From Streptomyces thermodiastaticus (GTDB taxonomy: Bacteria > Actinomycetota > Actinomycetes > Streptomycetales > Streptomycetaceae), in NCBI RefSeq assembly GCF_014656135.1, contig NZ_BNBV01000014.1, forward strand, positions 79,607 to 143,606: 64,000 nucleotides of DNA. Direction: 5' to 3'. Of the stretch, positions 1 to 9,010 are shown in pieces. Numbering within the stretch: the stretch's first letter is position 1; the number at the start of each line of letters is the position of its first letter. The notes under the pieces are model-generated. The model did not search any database, was not told the origin of the DNA, and was given only the letters and a program-made list of their open reading frames with translations. The position numbers and the translations under genes were made by a program.

Positions 1-1
1 C

Positions 2-271
2 TCGGACCGGGCGACGGCCAAGGACCCCGCGGCGACTGTGCCGTCCTGTGCGCGCCTGGAGCGGGACACGCGGTCCGCCGTGACGTCCCCTCAGGCCGCT
101 GCACGGATACCCGGTGCGCTGGAGGCCACCGCGTCGTCCGCCTTCCGCGGCGGTTTCGGCTCCGTGATGAAGACGGTGCTGTGGATCGTCGACGGCATGC
201 TCGCCGTGACCTTCCTGCTGGCGTTCCTCCTGCCGCGCCACGCACGTCCCGAGGAGACACCCGGGCACTGA
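2..271 (+). CDS. C-terminal end of a probable MFS (DHA2-type) drug exporter, truncated by the window edge
   Basis: The frame is open from the first bases and ends in TGA at 269-271. The last 45 residues contain a small/aromatic stretch (AFRGGFGSVMKTVLW), one strong membrane segment (about 20 residues ending LLAFLLP) and a short basic/acidic tail. That is how the last transmembrane helix of 14-TM DHA2 exporters usually ends. No upstream sequence is available to confirm the family or the start. An alternative is a short single-TM protein starting at the internal ATG near 167, but it has no convincing ribosome binding site. It is convergent with the next gene, about 57 bp away. Confidence 0.5.
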   Translation, partial: SDRATAKDPAATVPSCARLERDTRSAVTSPQAAARIPGALEATASSAFRGGFGSVMKTVLWIVDGMLAVTFLLAFLLPRHARPEETPGH

Positions 272-328
272 ACCAGCGCCCCGGGCCGGTGGCGGGCCGG
301 GTCGTGCAGGCCCTCGAAGCCCGGCCTT

Positions 329-2791
329 TCAGGCCTCCGGAGGGGTCAGCTCCTGCTCGGCCCAGACGACCTTGCCCTCGGCCGTGGTGCGGGTGCCGTG
401 ACGGCGTGACAGCCGGGCGACGAGGAACAGTCCCCGGCCGCCCTCGTCGGTGGCACGGGCGTGACGCAGACGCGGGATGCTGTCGCTGGCGTCGAAGACC
501 TCGCAGGCCAGGACGCGGTGACGGATCAGCCGCAGGGTGATCGGTCCCGCACCGTGCCGGACGGCATTGGTGACCAGCTCGCTGACGATGAGTTCGGTGG
601 TGGGCGCCAGGTGCTCCAGGCCCCAGCCGGCCAGCAGGCTCTGGGTGAGCGCCCGGGCGTGGCCGACGACGGCCGGATCCCGGGCCAGACTCCAGGTGGC
701 GACCTCGCCCGGGCTGAGGGCGTGCGTCCGGACCAGCAGCAGCGTGGCGTCGTCGGCCGGCGCCGAGGACGGCACGGTGTCGAACACGGAGGTGCACAGC
801 TCGTCCAGGGAGCGGCCCGGCCGTGCCACCGCCTTCCCCAGGCGGCGCATCCCCGCGTCGATGTCGGCGCCGCGTTCCTCGACGAGCCCGTCGGTGTACA
901 GGGCGAGGACGCTGCCCTCGGGCAGTTCCAGCTGCACGGCCTCGTAGGAGGCCATGCCCACGCCGAGCGGCAGGCCGGTGGGCAGCCGGGGGATGGCGAC
1001 GTCGCCGTCCGGTGAGACGATCACGGGCGGAGGATGCCCGGCCGTCGCCATGGTGCAGCTCCGGTTCACCGGGTCGTAGACGGCGTACAGGCAGGTGGCG
1101 CCGAGGACGGTTCCGGTCAGGGCGTTGGCCTCCAGGTCCTCGTCGCTGAGGCGGAGGATCGTCTCGTCGAGCCGGGTCAGCAGCTCGTCGGGGGGCAGGT
1201 CCATGGTGGCGAGCGTGTGCACCGCGGTACGGAGCCTGCCCATCGCCGCCGCCGCGTGGATGCCGTGTCCGACCACGTCGCCCACGACCAGGGCGACCCG
1301 GGCGGCCGACAGCGGGACGACGTCGAACCAGTCACCGCCGACACCGTCCTCCCGGTCCGCCGGCAGGTAGCGGGACGCCACGTCGACGGCGGCTCCGCCA
1401 TGGAGACGATGCGGCAGCAGATTGCGCTGGAGGGCCAGGGCCGTGGCACGTTCCCGGATGTACTGGCGGGCGTTGTCCAGGGCCAGCGCGGCGCGGGAGA
1501 CGAGTTCCTGGGCGAAGAGCAGATCGTCCGCCTCGAACGGCGTGGGGTCGGCGCTGCGCACGAAGACGGCCACGCCCAGGACGGCGCCGCGGGCGTGGAT
1601 CGGCACGATCATCAGGGAGTGCATCCCGTGGCGGCGGACCTTCTCCGCCCGCATCGCGTCCTGGGCGAGCCATCCCCCGGGCGAGGTGTCCAGCACCGGT
1701 TCCAGATAGGGGGTGCCGGAGGTGAGGACAGCGCTGAACGGCGAGGACTCACGGACGAAGACATGCTCCCCGCGGGGCCACAGGGACTCCGGCGCACCGT
1801 CGTGCACCGATGCGAGGCCGGCGCGCCGGAAGGCCGGTGTGCTTCCGCCCGCCGCGCCGATCCTCACCGGGAGTTCCTCGCCGAGCCGTATCTCCTCGGC
1901 CAGGTCGACCGTGACGTAGTCCGCGAGCGACGGCACGGCGAAGTCGGCCAGTTCCTGCCCGGTCCGCATCACGTCCAGGGTGCTGCCGATCCTCGTGCTG
2001 GCCTCGGTGAGGACGGCCAGCCGCTCACGAGCCCGCTCACGGTCCGTCACGTCCAGACTCATGGTGCACACGCCCGAGGGACGGCCCTCGCCGTCGTCGA
2101 GACGGAAGAACGATACGGAGTAGGTGCGTTCCCGGTGCGGGTGGCGCGGGTCGCCGCGCCGGAACTCGTGGTCGACCACCGGGACACCGTCGGCGAGGAC
2201 CTGCCGCTGCGCGGCCTCGGCCCGCTCGCCCTGCTCACCGGACAGCACCTCGGAGACGCGGCGGCCGAACCGCTGCTCCCGGGTGACACCGTCGTGCATG
2301 GCCAGGGCGTCGTTCGCCCAGGTGCAGCGCAGCTGCGCGTCGCGGACACAGATGCCGAGGGGGGCAGCCGACAGCAGCGACTCCACGTCCAGTCCGTCCA
2401 CCGGTGAGGGCCGGGCGCCGGCGGGGGCCGCACAGACGAGCCACTGCCGCTTCCCGTCGAGCCGGGCCAGCGGCCGTACGCGCAGGGTCAGGTCGATCGG
2501 ACCCTGATCACGGCGGCGCACACCGGCGACGCCCGACCAGCCGTCCTCGGCGCGGCAGCGCCGGGCCTGTGCCGCCGCCCGGAGGGCCGCCTTGGCCGGC
2601 ACCAGCATCTCCACGGCTCTCTTGCCGACCACGTCCTGGGCGGTGAACCCCGTGAGGCTCTGTGCGGCACCGGTCCAGCCGATCACCGTACCCTCGTCGT
2701 CGAGGACGGCGACGGCCGCACCGGCCGACCGGCCTGCTCCGTCGTCCGCGGGCACCGCGCGGGGCGGCGTCCTGTCGTCATGCGTCATCAC
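329..2791 (-). CDS. PAS-PAS-GAF-PP2C phosphatase with C-terminal HATPase (RsbU/RsbW-like fusion)
   Basis: This 820-residue cytoplasmic signalling protein carries two PAS-like sensor domains (about residues 20-110 and 130-255). A GAF domain follows (about 265-450, ending ALALDNARQYIRERATALALQRNLLP). Next is a SpoIIE/PP2C serine phosphatase domain (about 465-670, with GGDWFDVVPL and VGDVVGHGIHAAAAM supplying metal-binding Asp residues). A RsbW-type HATPase ends the protein (about 690-815, with ELVTNAVRHG). Such proteins dephosphorylate anti-anti-sigma factors, while the kinase domain can phosphorylate them or bind sigma factors. The start is GTG at 2791, overlapping the TGA of the upstream TetR gene in a GTGATGA junction, so the two are probably translationally coupled. 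No partner sigma factor is in the window. Confidence 0.9.
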   Translation of the reverse strand: MMTHDDRTPPRAVPADDGAGRSAGAAVAVLDDEGTVIGWTGAAQSLTGFTAQDVVGKRAVEMLVPAKAALRAAAQARRCRAEDGWSGVAGVRRRDQGPIDLTLRVRPLARLDGKRQWLVCAAPAGARPSPVDGLDVESLLSAAPLGICVRDAQLRCTWANDALAMHDGVTREQRFGRRVSEVLSGEQGERAEAAQRQVLADGVPVVDHEFRRGDPRHPHRERTYSVSFFRLDDGEGRPSGVCTMSLDVTDRERARERLAVLTEASTRIGSTLDVMRTGQELADFAVPSLADYVTVDLAEEIRLGEELPVRIGAAGGSTPAFRRAGLASVHDGAPESLWPRGEHVFVRESSPFSAVLTSGTPYLEPVLDTSPGGWLAQDAMRAEKVRRHGMHSLMIVPIHARGAVLGVAVFVRSADPTPFEADDLLFAQELVSRAALALDNARQYIRERATALALQRNLLPHRLHGGAAVDVASRYLPADREDGVGGDWFDVVPLSAARVALVVGDVVGHGIHAAAAMGRLRTAVHTLATMDLPPDELLTRLDETILRLSDEDLEANALTGTVLGATCLYAVYDPVNRSCTMATAGHPPPVIVSPDGDVAIPRLPTGLPLGVGMASYEAVQLELPEGSVLALYTDGLVEERGADIDAGMRRLGKAVARPGRSLDELCTSVFDTVPSSAPADDATLLLVRTHALSPGEVATWSLARDPAVVGHARALTQSLLAGWGLEHLAPTTELIVSELVTNAVRHGAGPITLRLIRHRVLACEVFDASDSIPRLRHARATDEGGRGLFLVARLSRRHGTRTTAEGKVVWAEQELTPPEA

Positions 2792-3564
2792 GGCCGTCCC
2801 TTCCTGCCGGATGGTTCGTTCCTGCGGCCCGTCGCGGCCGCCGCACCGGCGGAGCCGGCGTCGTCCGTGTCGGCGAGGCGATCGAGCCAGTCGGCCAGCA
2901 GCGCGCTCTCCGACCGGGTCAGCACCGTGGTGCCGCTGGTGTGCAGGGCCTCGCGCAGGGCCGCGGCCCGGTCAGCCACGCCGGACGGTGCGCCGGCCGC
3001 GCTGTCGCCGTCGACGGTGATGGTGCGCAGCACATGCTCGAAGGCCGCCGTCGCCAGTTCCGGATCCCGCTCGAGCGGCGGCATGGCGATCAGCGACAGC
3101 ACGGCTCCGACGCCGTTGGCGTGCAGCAGCCAGGTCGCGCGGTCCACGCTCATCCGCAGCCGGCCCGCGGCCGCGATGCGGGCGACGTTCCGGCGCAGCA
3201 GGCCCATGGTCTCCGCCCCGGCCTCGGTGAACCCGCGGCGCCGGCCCTCCCCGTACATCAGGACGTAGCAGGCCGGACGGGACAGACCGAAGCCGACATG
3301 GAGATCCCAGGAGCGACGCAGGTCGGCGACGGGGTCGTCGGTCTCCTCGAGCGCCTGTTTGCCGGCGAGGTACTGCTCGAAGCCGTAGGCGGCGAGTGCG
3401 TCGAGCAGCCCGGCCTTGTCGCCGAACAGACGGTAGAGCGTCGGCGGCTGGACTCCTGCGGCAGCGCTGACGGCCCGCGTGGACAGCGCCGAACGGCCCT
3501 CGCGGTTCAGCAGCTCCGCCGCGGCGCCCAGGATGCGCTCCCGCGTATGTACAGCTCGCACCAT
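2788..3564 (-). CDS. TetR/AcrR family transcriptional regulator
   Basis: The 258-residue protein has a classic N-terminal TetR helix-turn-helix (about residues 8-55: TRERILGAAAELLNREG, then STRAVSAAAGVQPPTLYRLFGDKAGLL). An all-helical ligand-binding domain follows, with a basic, low-complexity tail. It precedes the PP2C phosphatase gene and overlaps it by four bases, so the two form an operon. No Shine-Dalgarno is visible before the ATG. A good -10 hexamer (TAATGT on the minus strand) ends six bases before the ATG, which suggests a leaderless transcript. A short palindrome overlaps that -10, as expected for autoregulation. The ligand is unknown. Confidence 0.88.
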   Translation of the reverse strand: MVRAVHTRERILGAAAELLNREGRSALSTRAVSAAAGVQPPTLYRLFGDKAGLLDALAAYGFEQYLAGKQALEETDDPVADLRRSWDLHVGFGLSRPACYVLMYGEGRRRGFTEAGAETMGLLRRNVARIAAAGRLRMSVDRATWLLHANGVGAVLSLIAMPPLERDPELATAAFEHVLRTITVDGDSAAGAPSGVADRAAALREALHTSGTTVLTRSESALLADWLDRLADTDDAGSAGAAAATGRRNEPSGRKGRP

Positions 3565-3570
3565 ATCGAT

Positions 3571-3585
3571 ACATTAACACCGTTA
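3571..3585 (-). promoter_or_regulatory. Putative leaderless promoter and autoregulatory operator of the TetR gene
   Basis: Reading the minus strand, TAATGT (3576-3571) lies six bases before the ATG at 3564, the spacing expected of a -10 element on a leaderless mRNA. Overlapping it, TAAC-ACC-GTTA (3575-3585) is an inverted repeat. The surrounding 60 bp are AT-rich for this genome. That these form a TetR operator is inference. Confidence 0.4.
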
Positions 3586-3774
3586 TTATGATGTTCTATA
3601 TCAATGATGACATTCACGCGTTGAGCGGCGAAGGCGCGCACACAAGGAGGCGCCGGCACATCGGCCCGAGGCACGCCGAGGCGGCATGGATCACATGACA
3701 GTCCACTCATCAAGCACCGACACGCCGGACTCGGGCGGACCCCCGCAACCGCGGAGGGTGAGGCGACACGAAAA

Positions 3775-3841
3775 GATCACTATTCCGGCCTATTAGTCAT
3801 TCAATCATCCCGATTTCCGACACACTTGACCTTCCATCAGG
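3775..3841 (+). promoter_or_regulatory. Distal conserved element upstream of secreted paralogue A
   Basis: About 220 bp before the start of paralogue A, a stretch reading GATCAC, TATTAGTCA, TCAATC, then CTTGACCTTCCATCAGGT is matched, in order and with similar spacing, upstream of paralogue B (26088-26158). A weaker match (CTGACCTCCCATCAG) lies upstream of paralogue C. The CTTGAC could be a -35 of a second promoter, but no good -10 follows. An activator site is equally possible. Confidence 0.4.
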
Positions 3842-3917
3842 TCGACCGACAGGCCACGGACACCACTCTTCTGTACCCCATTCGGCCCCGTACACCTTCC
3901 GCCTGTTTCCACTCGAT

Positions 3918-3947
3918 ATGACAGCAATTGCGGTGATCAGTACGTTC
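3918..3947 (+). promoter_or_regulatory. Promoter of secreted paralogue A (-35 TGACAG, -10 TACGTT)
   Basis: TGACAG at 3919-3924 and TACGTT at 3941-3946, 16 bp apart, fit a HrdB-type promoter. The blocks ATGACAG and AGTACGTTC recur with 14-15 bp between them upstream of paralogues B (26231-26261) and C (41027-41056). A GCGTCGGC-like block follows in A and B, and ACGCCGGC in C. This conservation in otherwise diverged leaders is the main support. The predicted transcript has a leader of roughly 55 nt. Confidence 0.7.
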
Positions 3948-4009
3948 GATCATGCGTCGGCCGACACAGCCGATCACTCTCTGAGTCCGAGACAGGAGCA
4001 GAAGCGACC

Positions 4010-4597
4010 ATGATCATGAAGCGTTCCCACGCGATCACCGCGGGTATCGCGGCCGCCGCGGCACTGACCGCGACCGGCATCACCTACGCCACGGCCGCCC
4101 CCGCCCCCGAGGCGGCCCCGGCCGTGCAGGCGGCCCCGGCCCCCGCACCCGCCCAGGCCCCTGCGCCCGCGCAGGCCCCCATGGGCGGTGACAACGGAAA
4201 CAACAACAGCAAGGGCAACGAGGGCGACGACCACGACGACTACGACGACTACGACCACGACAAGGGTGGCCACCACCGCGACAAGAAGCACGACGAGGGG
4301 TGGATCCACATCAACGAGCGGTCGTACTCGGCGCACCCCACCGGCTGCGTCACCGTCGTGAGCGGACTGGGCTCCAAGAGCTTCAACATCCGCAACGACA
4401 GCCACAAGACCGTCGAGGTGTTCCGCGGCGCCACCTGCGACAACGGCGCCCCGATCGCCACCGTCGGCCCCCACAGCACCAGCAACGGTGTCGACCCGGG
4501 CTGCTTCCGCGGCGTCAAGGTCAAGGACGGCGTGGTGGCCAGCTTCCGGATCGTCCACCGTCACGACCACGACGGGGGTGGCAAGGGCGACTACTGA
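4010..4597 (+). CDS. Secreted protein A, first of three paralogues of unknown function
   Basis: The 195-residue protein starts MIMKRSHAITAG after GACAGGAG. A Sec signal peptide (about residues 1-31) is followed by an Ala/Pro-rich linker. An Asp/His/Lys/Gly-rich hydrophilic segment comes next (about 58-95, alternating DDHDDYDD and GGHHRDKK). A conserved folded domain of about 100 residues follows (EGWIHINERSYSAHPTGC to RIVHRHDH). Two cysteines (in PTGCVTVVSG and GATCDNGAP) are shared by all three paralogues and may form a disulfide. A third cysteine (DPGCFRG) is unique to this copy. The domain looks beta-rich, and the charged linker could bind metal or cell-wall polymer; I do not recognise the family. 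Upstream promoter and downstream hairpin are shared with paralogues B and C. Confidence 0.85.
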   Translation: MIMKRSHAITAGIAAAAALTATGITYATAAPAPEAAPAVQAAPAPAPAQAPAPAQAPMGGDNGNNNSKGNEGDDHDDYDDYDHDKGGHHRDKKHDEGWIHINERSYSAHPTGCVTVVSGLGSKSFNIRNDSHKTVEVFRGATCDNGAPIATVGPHSTSNGVDPGCFRGVKVKDGVVASFRIVHRHDHDGGGKGDY

Positions 4598-4638
4598 GCC
4601 GTCCACGGCACCTGGGCACCGCCCCGGGTGACGCAGGA

Positions 4639-4665
4639 CCCCGGCCAGCCGTAATCGGGCCGGGG
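4639..4665 (+). terminator. Terminator hairpin after secreted paralogue A
   Basis: CCCCGGCC (4639-4646) pairs with GGCCGGGG (4658-4665) around a loop containing GCCGTAATCG. The same loop core, CCGTAAT, sits in the hairpins after paralogues B and C. There is no clear T tract, which is common for Streptomyces terminators. Confidence 0.65.
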
Positions 4666-4769
4666 CTCCACCCCGAGGCATGGCACCGCACCCCGGCCCG
4701 GTACGAGCGGGCCGGGGTTCGGTGTACTCCGCGCCGGCACATACGAGCGGACGAGCACCCGGGGGTCAC

Positions 4770-5408
4770 GTGGGCGAGGCCTGCGTCGTACTGGACATCG
4801 GCGGCGTGCCGGAGATCACGGCGCCGACGGGGTGGGAGGCACGGTGGGAGAAGCGGCTGGGTCTGCCGCCGGGCACCGTGGACGAGCGGCTGGACGACGT
4901 GTGGCGCGCCGGTGCTGTCGGCACGATCAGCGAGCAGGAGGTCCGCGAGCAGGTGGCGGCCCGCCTGGGGCTGGACGCACCCCGGACCGAGGCGTTCATG
5001 GACGGTCTGTGGACGGAGTACCTGGGCACGGCGAACGAGGACCTCATCGCCTCCGTGCGCGGCCTGCGGGGACGGTGCAGGCTGGGCATCCTCAGCAACA
5101 GCTTCGTCGGTGCGCGGGAGCGGAGGCGGCGGCGCGCGGCTTCGACGAGCTGGTCGACCACATCGTCCACTCGCACGAGACCGGGGTCGGCGAACCCGAC
5201 CCGCGCGCGTTCCGGGCAGCATGCGACGCGCTGGGCGCGGCCCCGCGGGACTGCCTGTTCACCGACGACGCCGCCCCTCATGTGCAGGCCGCCCGGGCGG
5301 TGGGGCATGCAGGCGCATCTGTTCCAGGACGACGCCGCCACGATCGCCCGGATCGCCGCCCACCTGGACGCCGGGCCCGTGCCGGAGGGGCCTGTGCCGG
5401 TCGGCTGA
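4770..5408 (+). pseudogene. HAD-superfamily hydrolase broken by two compensating frameshifts
   Basis: The best start is GTG at 4770, behind a GGGGG run, giving MGEACVVLDIGGVPE. This carries the HAD motif I nucleophile Asp in the FDxGG-type variant. Motif II is GILSNSF. Near 5115-5145 the reading frame shifts, and the next part (FDELVDHIVHSHETGVGEPDPRAF, then CLFTDDAAPHV, motif IV) is in another frame. Near 5300-5310 it returns to the first frame for the C-terminus (MQAHLFQDDAATIARIAAHL). The usual motif III lysine (GxxKPDP) reads Glu here (GVGEPDP). Either this is a decayed gene or there are two sequencing indels. An intact protein would be about 210 residues. Confidence 0.75.
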
Positions 5409-5447
5409 CGTGGTGTCCGCCCACCCGCGCCCGCAGCGGCGGACCCC

Positions 5448-8372
5448 TCAGTCCAGGCGGCACACCGTGTGCGGGTCGGCCCCCTTCGCCCCGGGCGGTG
5501 CGGTGAGCCGTTCCTCGCTGCCGGCCGGACGGCCGCACACGCTCTCCGACCGCACCGTGCCGTCCCGGTAGGTCACCCGCGTGATCTCGTAGCCGTGGCC
5601 GCGCTGGTCGGCGTACGGGCGGCTGCCGGCGAAACTGACCGTCCCCACCGGCAGGTTGGGGTTGGGGCGCCAGCGCAGGTCCGCCCAGGTCTCCGCGGCG
5701 GACTGCGGCCGGTCCCCGTTCTTCGCGGCGCGGTAGAGCACCGCCGTGGCGCTGTAGGACATCGCCGTCTGCCCGCTGGAGAACATCGGGTCGCTCCAGG
5801 GACGGGCGGGGTCGGTGAACGCCGGGGTCGGTGAGCCGACGGGCAGCAGAGCGGTGAGCGTGCGCTGCGTGTCCTCGTAGAAGCCGCGGGTCGCGGCGAG
5901 GTCCATCGGCGCGAGGGAGAAGTGATAGAGGGTCACCTGCTCCGGGATCCGCAGGGTCTCCCCCTCGTCGTAGGCGCTCTTGGTGAGGTCGTCGCCGGTG
6001 AACACCGTGATGGGGCGGCCGGAGCAGCCGGGCGTGGAGCCGAGCTGGGCCATCAGGTTCGGTACGTCGTCGACCCGGCCCGCGAAGTACACCGCCCGGG
6101 GCACCGGATCGCTGGAGCAGATGGTGCCGACGGGCTCGGTGAGTTCCGGTTCCCCCTGTGCGCTGAGCCGGTAGCTGCGGGCCGGGGCGAGGGTGAAGCC
6201 CGCCTCGGCCAGCATGCGCCGGCCGACCCTGGCCTGCTCGGTGGTGTACAGGTCCTTCTCGCTGCCGACGGACCGGGACAGCACCACGGCGTGCGCACCG
6301 GGCTCGCGGGCGGCCAGCTGCCGGGCCAGGACCAGCAGCGCGTCCGCCTCCTCCTCGTCGGTGGCGGCCAGCCCGAACCAGTTCGACAGCCGGCGCGCCA
6401 GATGGCTGCCGGAGTTCGTGGTGCTCACCACGGGCAGACCGGCGCTCTTGAGGATCCGGGCCGCCTGCTCGGTCTCCGTGGTGTCCCGGCCCATACCGAC
6501 CACCCCGACCACCGACCGGTCGTGCCGGGCCAGACCGGCGATGTGCCGGGCCATGGGCAGCACGTGCAGCATGTTCTCGCCGGCGTTGGCGAGCAGCACC
6601 TTGATCTTGGTGGGCTGGTCGGTGATCACGTTGGTGTAGTGCTGGTAGAGATACACCCCCGTGATCTCCTCCAGCCCCTTGCGGGTGCCGGCCGGGTCGG
6701 CCGCGGTGACGGGGCCGGCGTAGACGATCGTGACGTGCGGGTCCTTCGGTCCGATCGCCGCGTTCTCCGCCCTGATGGCCTCCTCGACGGTCTCGAAGGT
6801 GACGTCCTTGCCGATGCCGAACAGGCTCAGCCGGTTGTCCTTCGCCAGCCGGACGTCCCCGGTGGCCACCCCGATGCACTCGCCGTCCAGGCGCTCGGAG
6901 TCGGTGTTGACGCCCAGCAGCCGGCCCTGGCAGTACTCCTGGGCCAGCCGGTGGTTGCCGAGGAAGCCGGCGCCCAGGACGAGGGCCAGGATCACGATCA
7001 GGCAGGGCCGGGACCACAGCAGCCAGGCGGCCGTGCGGCGGATCCGGGTGGTGGAGTGCTGGACGGAGTGACGGTGCAGCAGTTCCTCGGTGGACAGCGG
7101 TATCCGCAGGATCCACGGCGAGGACGCGGCCCGGCCCGGGGACTGGCCGATGTTCAGGCCGGTCACCCAGCGCTGGTACCGGGCGTCCGCGTTCGGGTTC
7201 TGCTCCTCGTCGCCGGGGGCGATGCCCGGATCCCCGCCGGCTCCCAGGTGGCGCAGGCGCTCATGGGCCGGTACGGCGGCCAGGACCAGCAGCGGGTCGA
7301 CCTCGCTGCGCCGGCTGCGCACGTCGCTGATGGCGCGGAGCAGCAGCAGGCCGCCGTTGTCCTCGGTGGCGCGGGGCAGGTACACCACGGGCGGCACGGT
7401 GCGTTTGCGCCGGCGCATGTCCAGGGCGTGCGGCCGGAAGTTCTGCCGCAGGTCCTCCAGGAGCGCCAGCACCCGCAGCTCCACGTGGAACTGGCGGGCC
7501 GTCGGGTCGCCCGCCTGTGCGGCGGCCACCTGCTGGGCCACCGCGAAGGCCCGCCCGCGGATGGTCTCCCAGGACTTCGCCGGCCGCCAGCGGGACCAGT
7601 CCGCGGCCTCCGGACGCTCGCTGAGCGGAGCCAGGAAGGTCGTGGTGGCGAACCACCGGCTGGCCCGGCGCAGCCACAGCAGCGGGGGCGCGCTCCGCGC
7701 CAGCAGGTGCACCAGACCGAACGCCACCAGGGCCAGGACGCCTCCCCAGACGGCCGTCCGCCAGCCGCCCTCGCCCAGCAGCACGCTCAGGCAGGCGATG
7801 AACACCGCGCCGGCGAAACCGGAGGGGTTCATCACGGCCCCCGCCGTGTCCAGCAGGGCCGAGGTGCGCCGGCCGCCGGCACCGTCCATGCCGCCGGCGG
7901 GCCGCCAGCGCAGTTCGGCCAGCCGGCGCATCAGCCGCTCACGGCGCTGCGGTGCCGTCCAGACCGTCGGCTCCTCCGGCCCGACCTCCGGGGCGGCCTG
8001 CTCGATGGCCCGCAGCAGCCGCGAGCACGGGAAGGAGAAGGGCTTGTACTGCGACTGCCGGTGGTTGTCCCAGGGGTGCTCGCACAGCTGGCGCACCATG
8101 CCGATCGCCGAGGAGTAGGCGTCCGGTCCGTCGCCCCCGTCGAGCCGCATGGCGAGCAGTCCCCGGGGCAGCTGGCTCTGGCGGACGAACTCCACCACCC
8201 TGGCCACATGGCCGTCCAGCAAGCCCGAGGGGTCCTGCTCCTCGGCCTGGAGCACCACCAGCGGGGTCACCGGCGGATTGCGGCGGAATCCGTCGATGAG
8301 CCGCCTCATCAGATCGAAGACCGTGTCCGCCGCCTCCAGTCCGGCGCTCCCGGTCCACACCTGTCTGGCCAT
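5448..8372 (-). CDS. Large membrane protein with a C-terminal extracytoplasmic type I periplasmic-binding-protein-like domain
   Basis: I chose ATG at 8372 (MARQVWTG), behind GGGGGGCGGAG, although the frame is open much further upstream; length is 974 residues. The N-terminal 180 residues look cytoplasmic (VVLQAEEQDPSGLLDG, then SFPCSRLLRAIEQ) and resemble a degenerate STAND/NTPase-like region without a P-loop. Membrane helices lie at about 193-230. A second soluble region follows, then another helix near residue 455 (CLIVILALVLGAGFLG). The last 480 residues resemble branched-chain amino-acid/receptor-type ligand-binding proteins (SERLDGECIGV, VVGVVGMGRDTTETEQAARIL, LPVVSTTNSG, AVYFAGRVDDV, ITVFTGDDL). 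This could be a sensor rather than a transporter component, because no permease or ATPase is nearby. Its link to the signalling cassette that begins 4.5 kb away is inference. Confidence 0.7.
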   Translation of the reverse strand: MARQVWTGSAGLEAADTVFDLMRRLIDGFRRNPPVTPLVVLQAEEQDPSGLLDGHVARVVEFVRQSQLPRGLLAMRLDGGDGPDAYSSAIGMVRQLCEHPWDNHRQSQYKPFSFPCSRLLRAIEQAAPEVGPEEPTVWTAPQRRERLMRRLAELRWRPAGGMDGAGGRRTSALLDTAGAVMNPSGFAGAVFIACLSVLLGEGGWRTAVWGGVLALVAFGLVHLLARSAPPLLWLRRASRWFATTTFLAPLSERPEAADWSRWRPAKSWETIRGRAFAVAQQVAAAQAGDPTARQFHVELRVLALLEDLRQNFRPHALDMRRRKRTVPPVVYLPRATEDNGGLLLLRAISDVRSRRSEVDPLLVLAAVPAHERLRHLGAGGDPGIAPGDEEQNPNADARYQRWVTGLNIGQSPGRAASSPWILRIPLSTEELLHRHSVQHSTTRIRRTAAWLLWSRPCLIVILALVLGAGFLGNHRLAQEYCQGRLLGVNTDSERLDGECIGVATGDVRLAKDNRLSLFGIGKDVTFETVEEAIRAENAAIGPKDPHVTIVYAGPVTAADPAGTRKGLEEITGVYLYQHYTNVITDQPTKIKVLLANAGENMLHVLPMARHIAGLARHDRSVVGVVGMGRDTTETEQAARILKSAGLPVVSTTNSGSHLARRLSNWFGLAATDEEEADALLVLARQLAAREPGAHAVVLSRSVGSEKDLYTTEQARVGRRMLAEAGFTLAPARSYRLSAQGEPELTEPVGTICSSDPVPRAVYFAGRVDDVPNLMAQLGSTPGCSGRPITVFTGDDLTKSAYDEGETLRIPEQVTLYHFSLAPMDLAATRGFYEDTQRTLTALLPVGSPTPAFTDPARPWSDPMFSSGQTAMSYSATAVLYRAAKNGDRPQSAAETWADLRWRPNPNLPVGTVSFAGSRPYADQRGHGYEITRVTYRDGTVRSESVCGRPAGSEERLTAPPGAKGADPHTVCRLD

Positions 8373-8497
8373 CCGCTCCGCCCCCCGTGGCATCCGCCGG
8401 ATCGAACCTGCCGCGCTCGATGGGGATACCCATACAGGAGCGGCGCCGCACCACGGAAGTGGTGTGCACGTCCGCGGCGGGCGCCGCTGGGCCCGGA

Positions 8498-9010
8498 TCA
8501 GGACGCCGCGCGCTTGGGCAGCACCCAGTTCGGACGCGGGAAGTGACAGGTGTACCCGTCCGGGTAACGCTGCAGGTAGTCCTGGTGCTCGGGCTCGGCC
8601 TCCCAGAACGGGCCGGCCGGCACGACCTCGGTGACCACCGGTCCCGGCCACAGCCCCGACGCGTTCACGTCGGCGATGGTGTCCTCGGCGATGCGCCGCT
8701 GCTCCTCGTCGAGGTAGAAGATCGCCGAGCGGTAGCTGGAGCCGATGTCGTTGCCCTGACGGTTCTTCGTCGTGGGGTCGTGGATCTGGAAGAAGAACTC
8801 GAGGATGGTGCGGTAGTCGGTCACGGCGGGGTCGTAGACGATCTCGACCGACTCGGCGTGCCCGTCGTGCCGCAGATAGGTGGGGTGGGAGATCTCCCCA
8901 CCGCTGTAGCCGACCCGGGTGGACACCACGCCGGGGAGCTTCCTGATCAGCTCCTGCATTCCCCAGAAGCATCCGCCCGCCAGCAGGGCCTTGCGTACGT
9001 CGTTGCTCAT
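8498..9010 (-). CDS. msrA: Peptide methionine-S-sulfoxide reductase MsrA
   Basis: The 170-residue cytoplasmic enzyme reduces methionine-S-sulfoxide in proteins or free form. The catalytic GCFWG motif places the nucleophilic Cys at residue 14. The family signature [27 protein letters not shown] region follows at about 34-56. The [24 protein letters not shown] region (about 72-95) and a C-terminal PERFHCHF-type substrate region are present in expected order. The start ATG at 9010 follows GGTGAGG. It is a stand-alone gene, transcribed away from the DUF1348 gene, with a 375-bp divergent spacer in which I see no confident promoter. Confidence 0.95.
   Translation of the reverse strand: MSNDVRKALLAGGCFWGMQELIRKLPGVVSTRVGYSGGEISHPTYLRHDGHAESVEIVYDPAVTDYRTILEFFFQIHDPTTKNRQGNDIGSSYRSAIFYLDEEQRRIAEDTIADVNASGLWPGPVVTEVVPAGPFWEAEPEHQDYLQRYPDGYTCHFPRPNWVLPKRAAS

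Noticed and set aside
4680..4769. ATG 4680 as the start of the HAD gene
   Set aside because: It would add 30 Pro/Gly/Arg-rich residues, lies directly after the terminator hairpin and lacks a ribosome binding site. GTG 4770 fits the family start.
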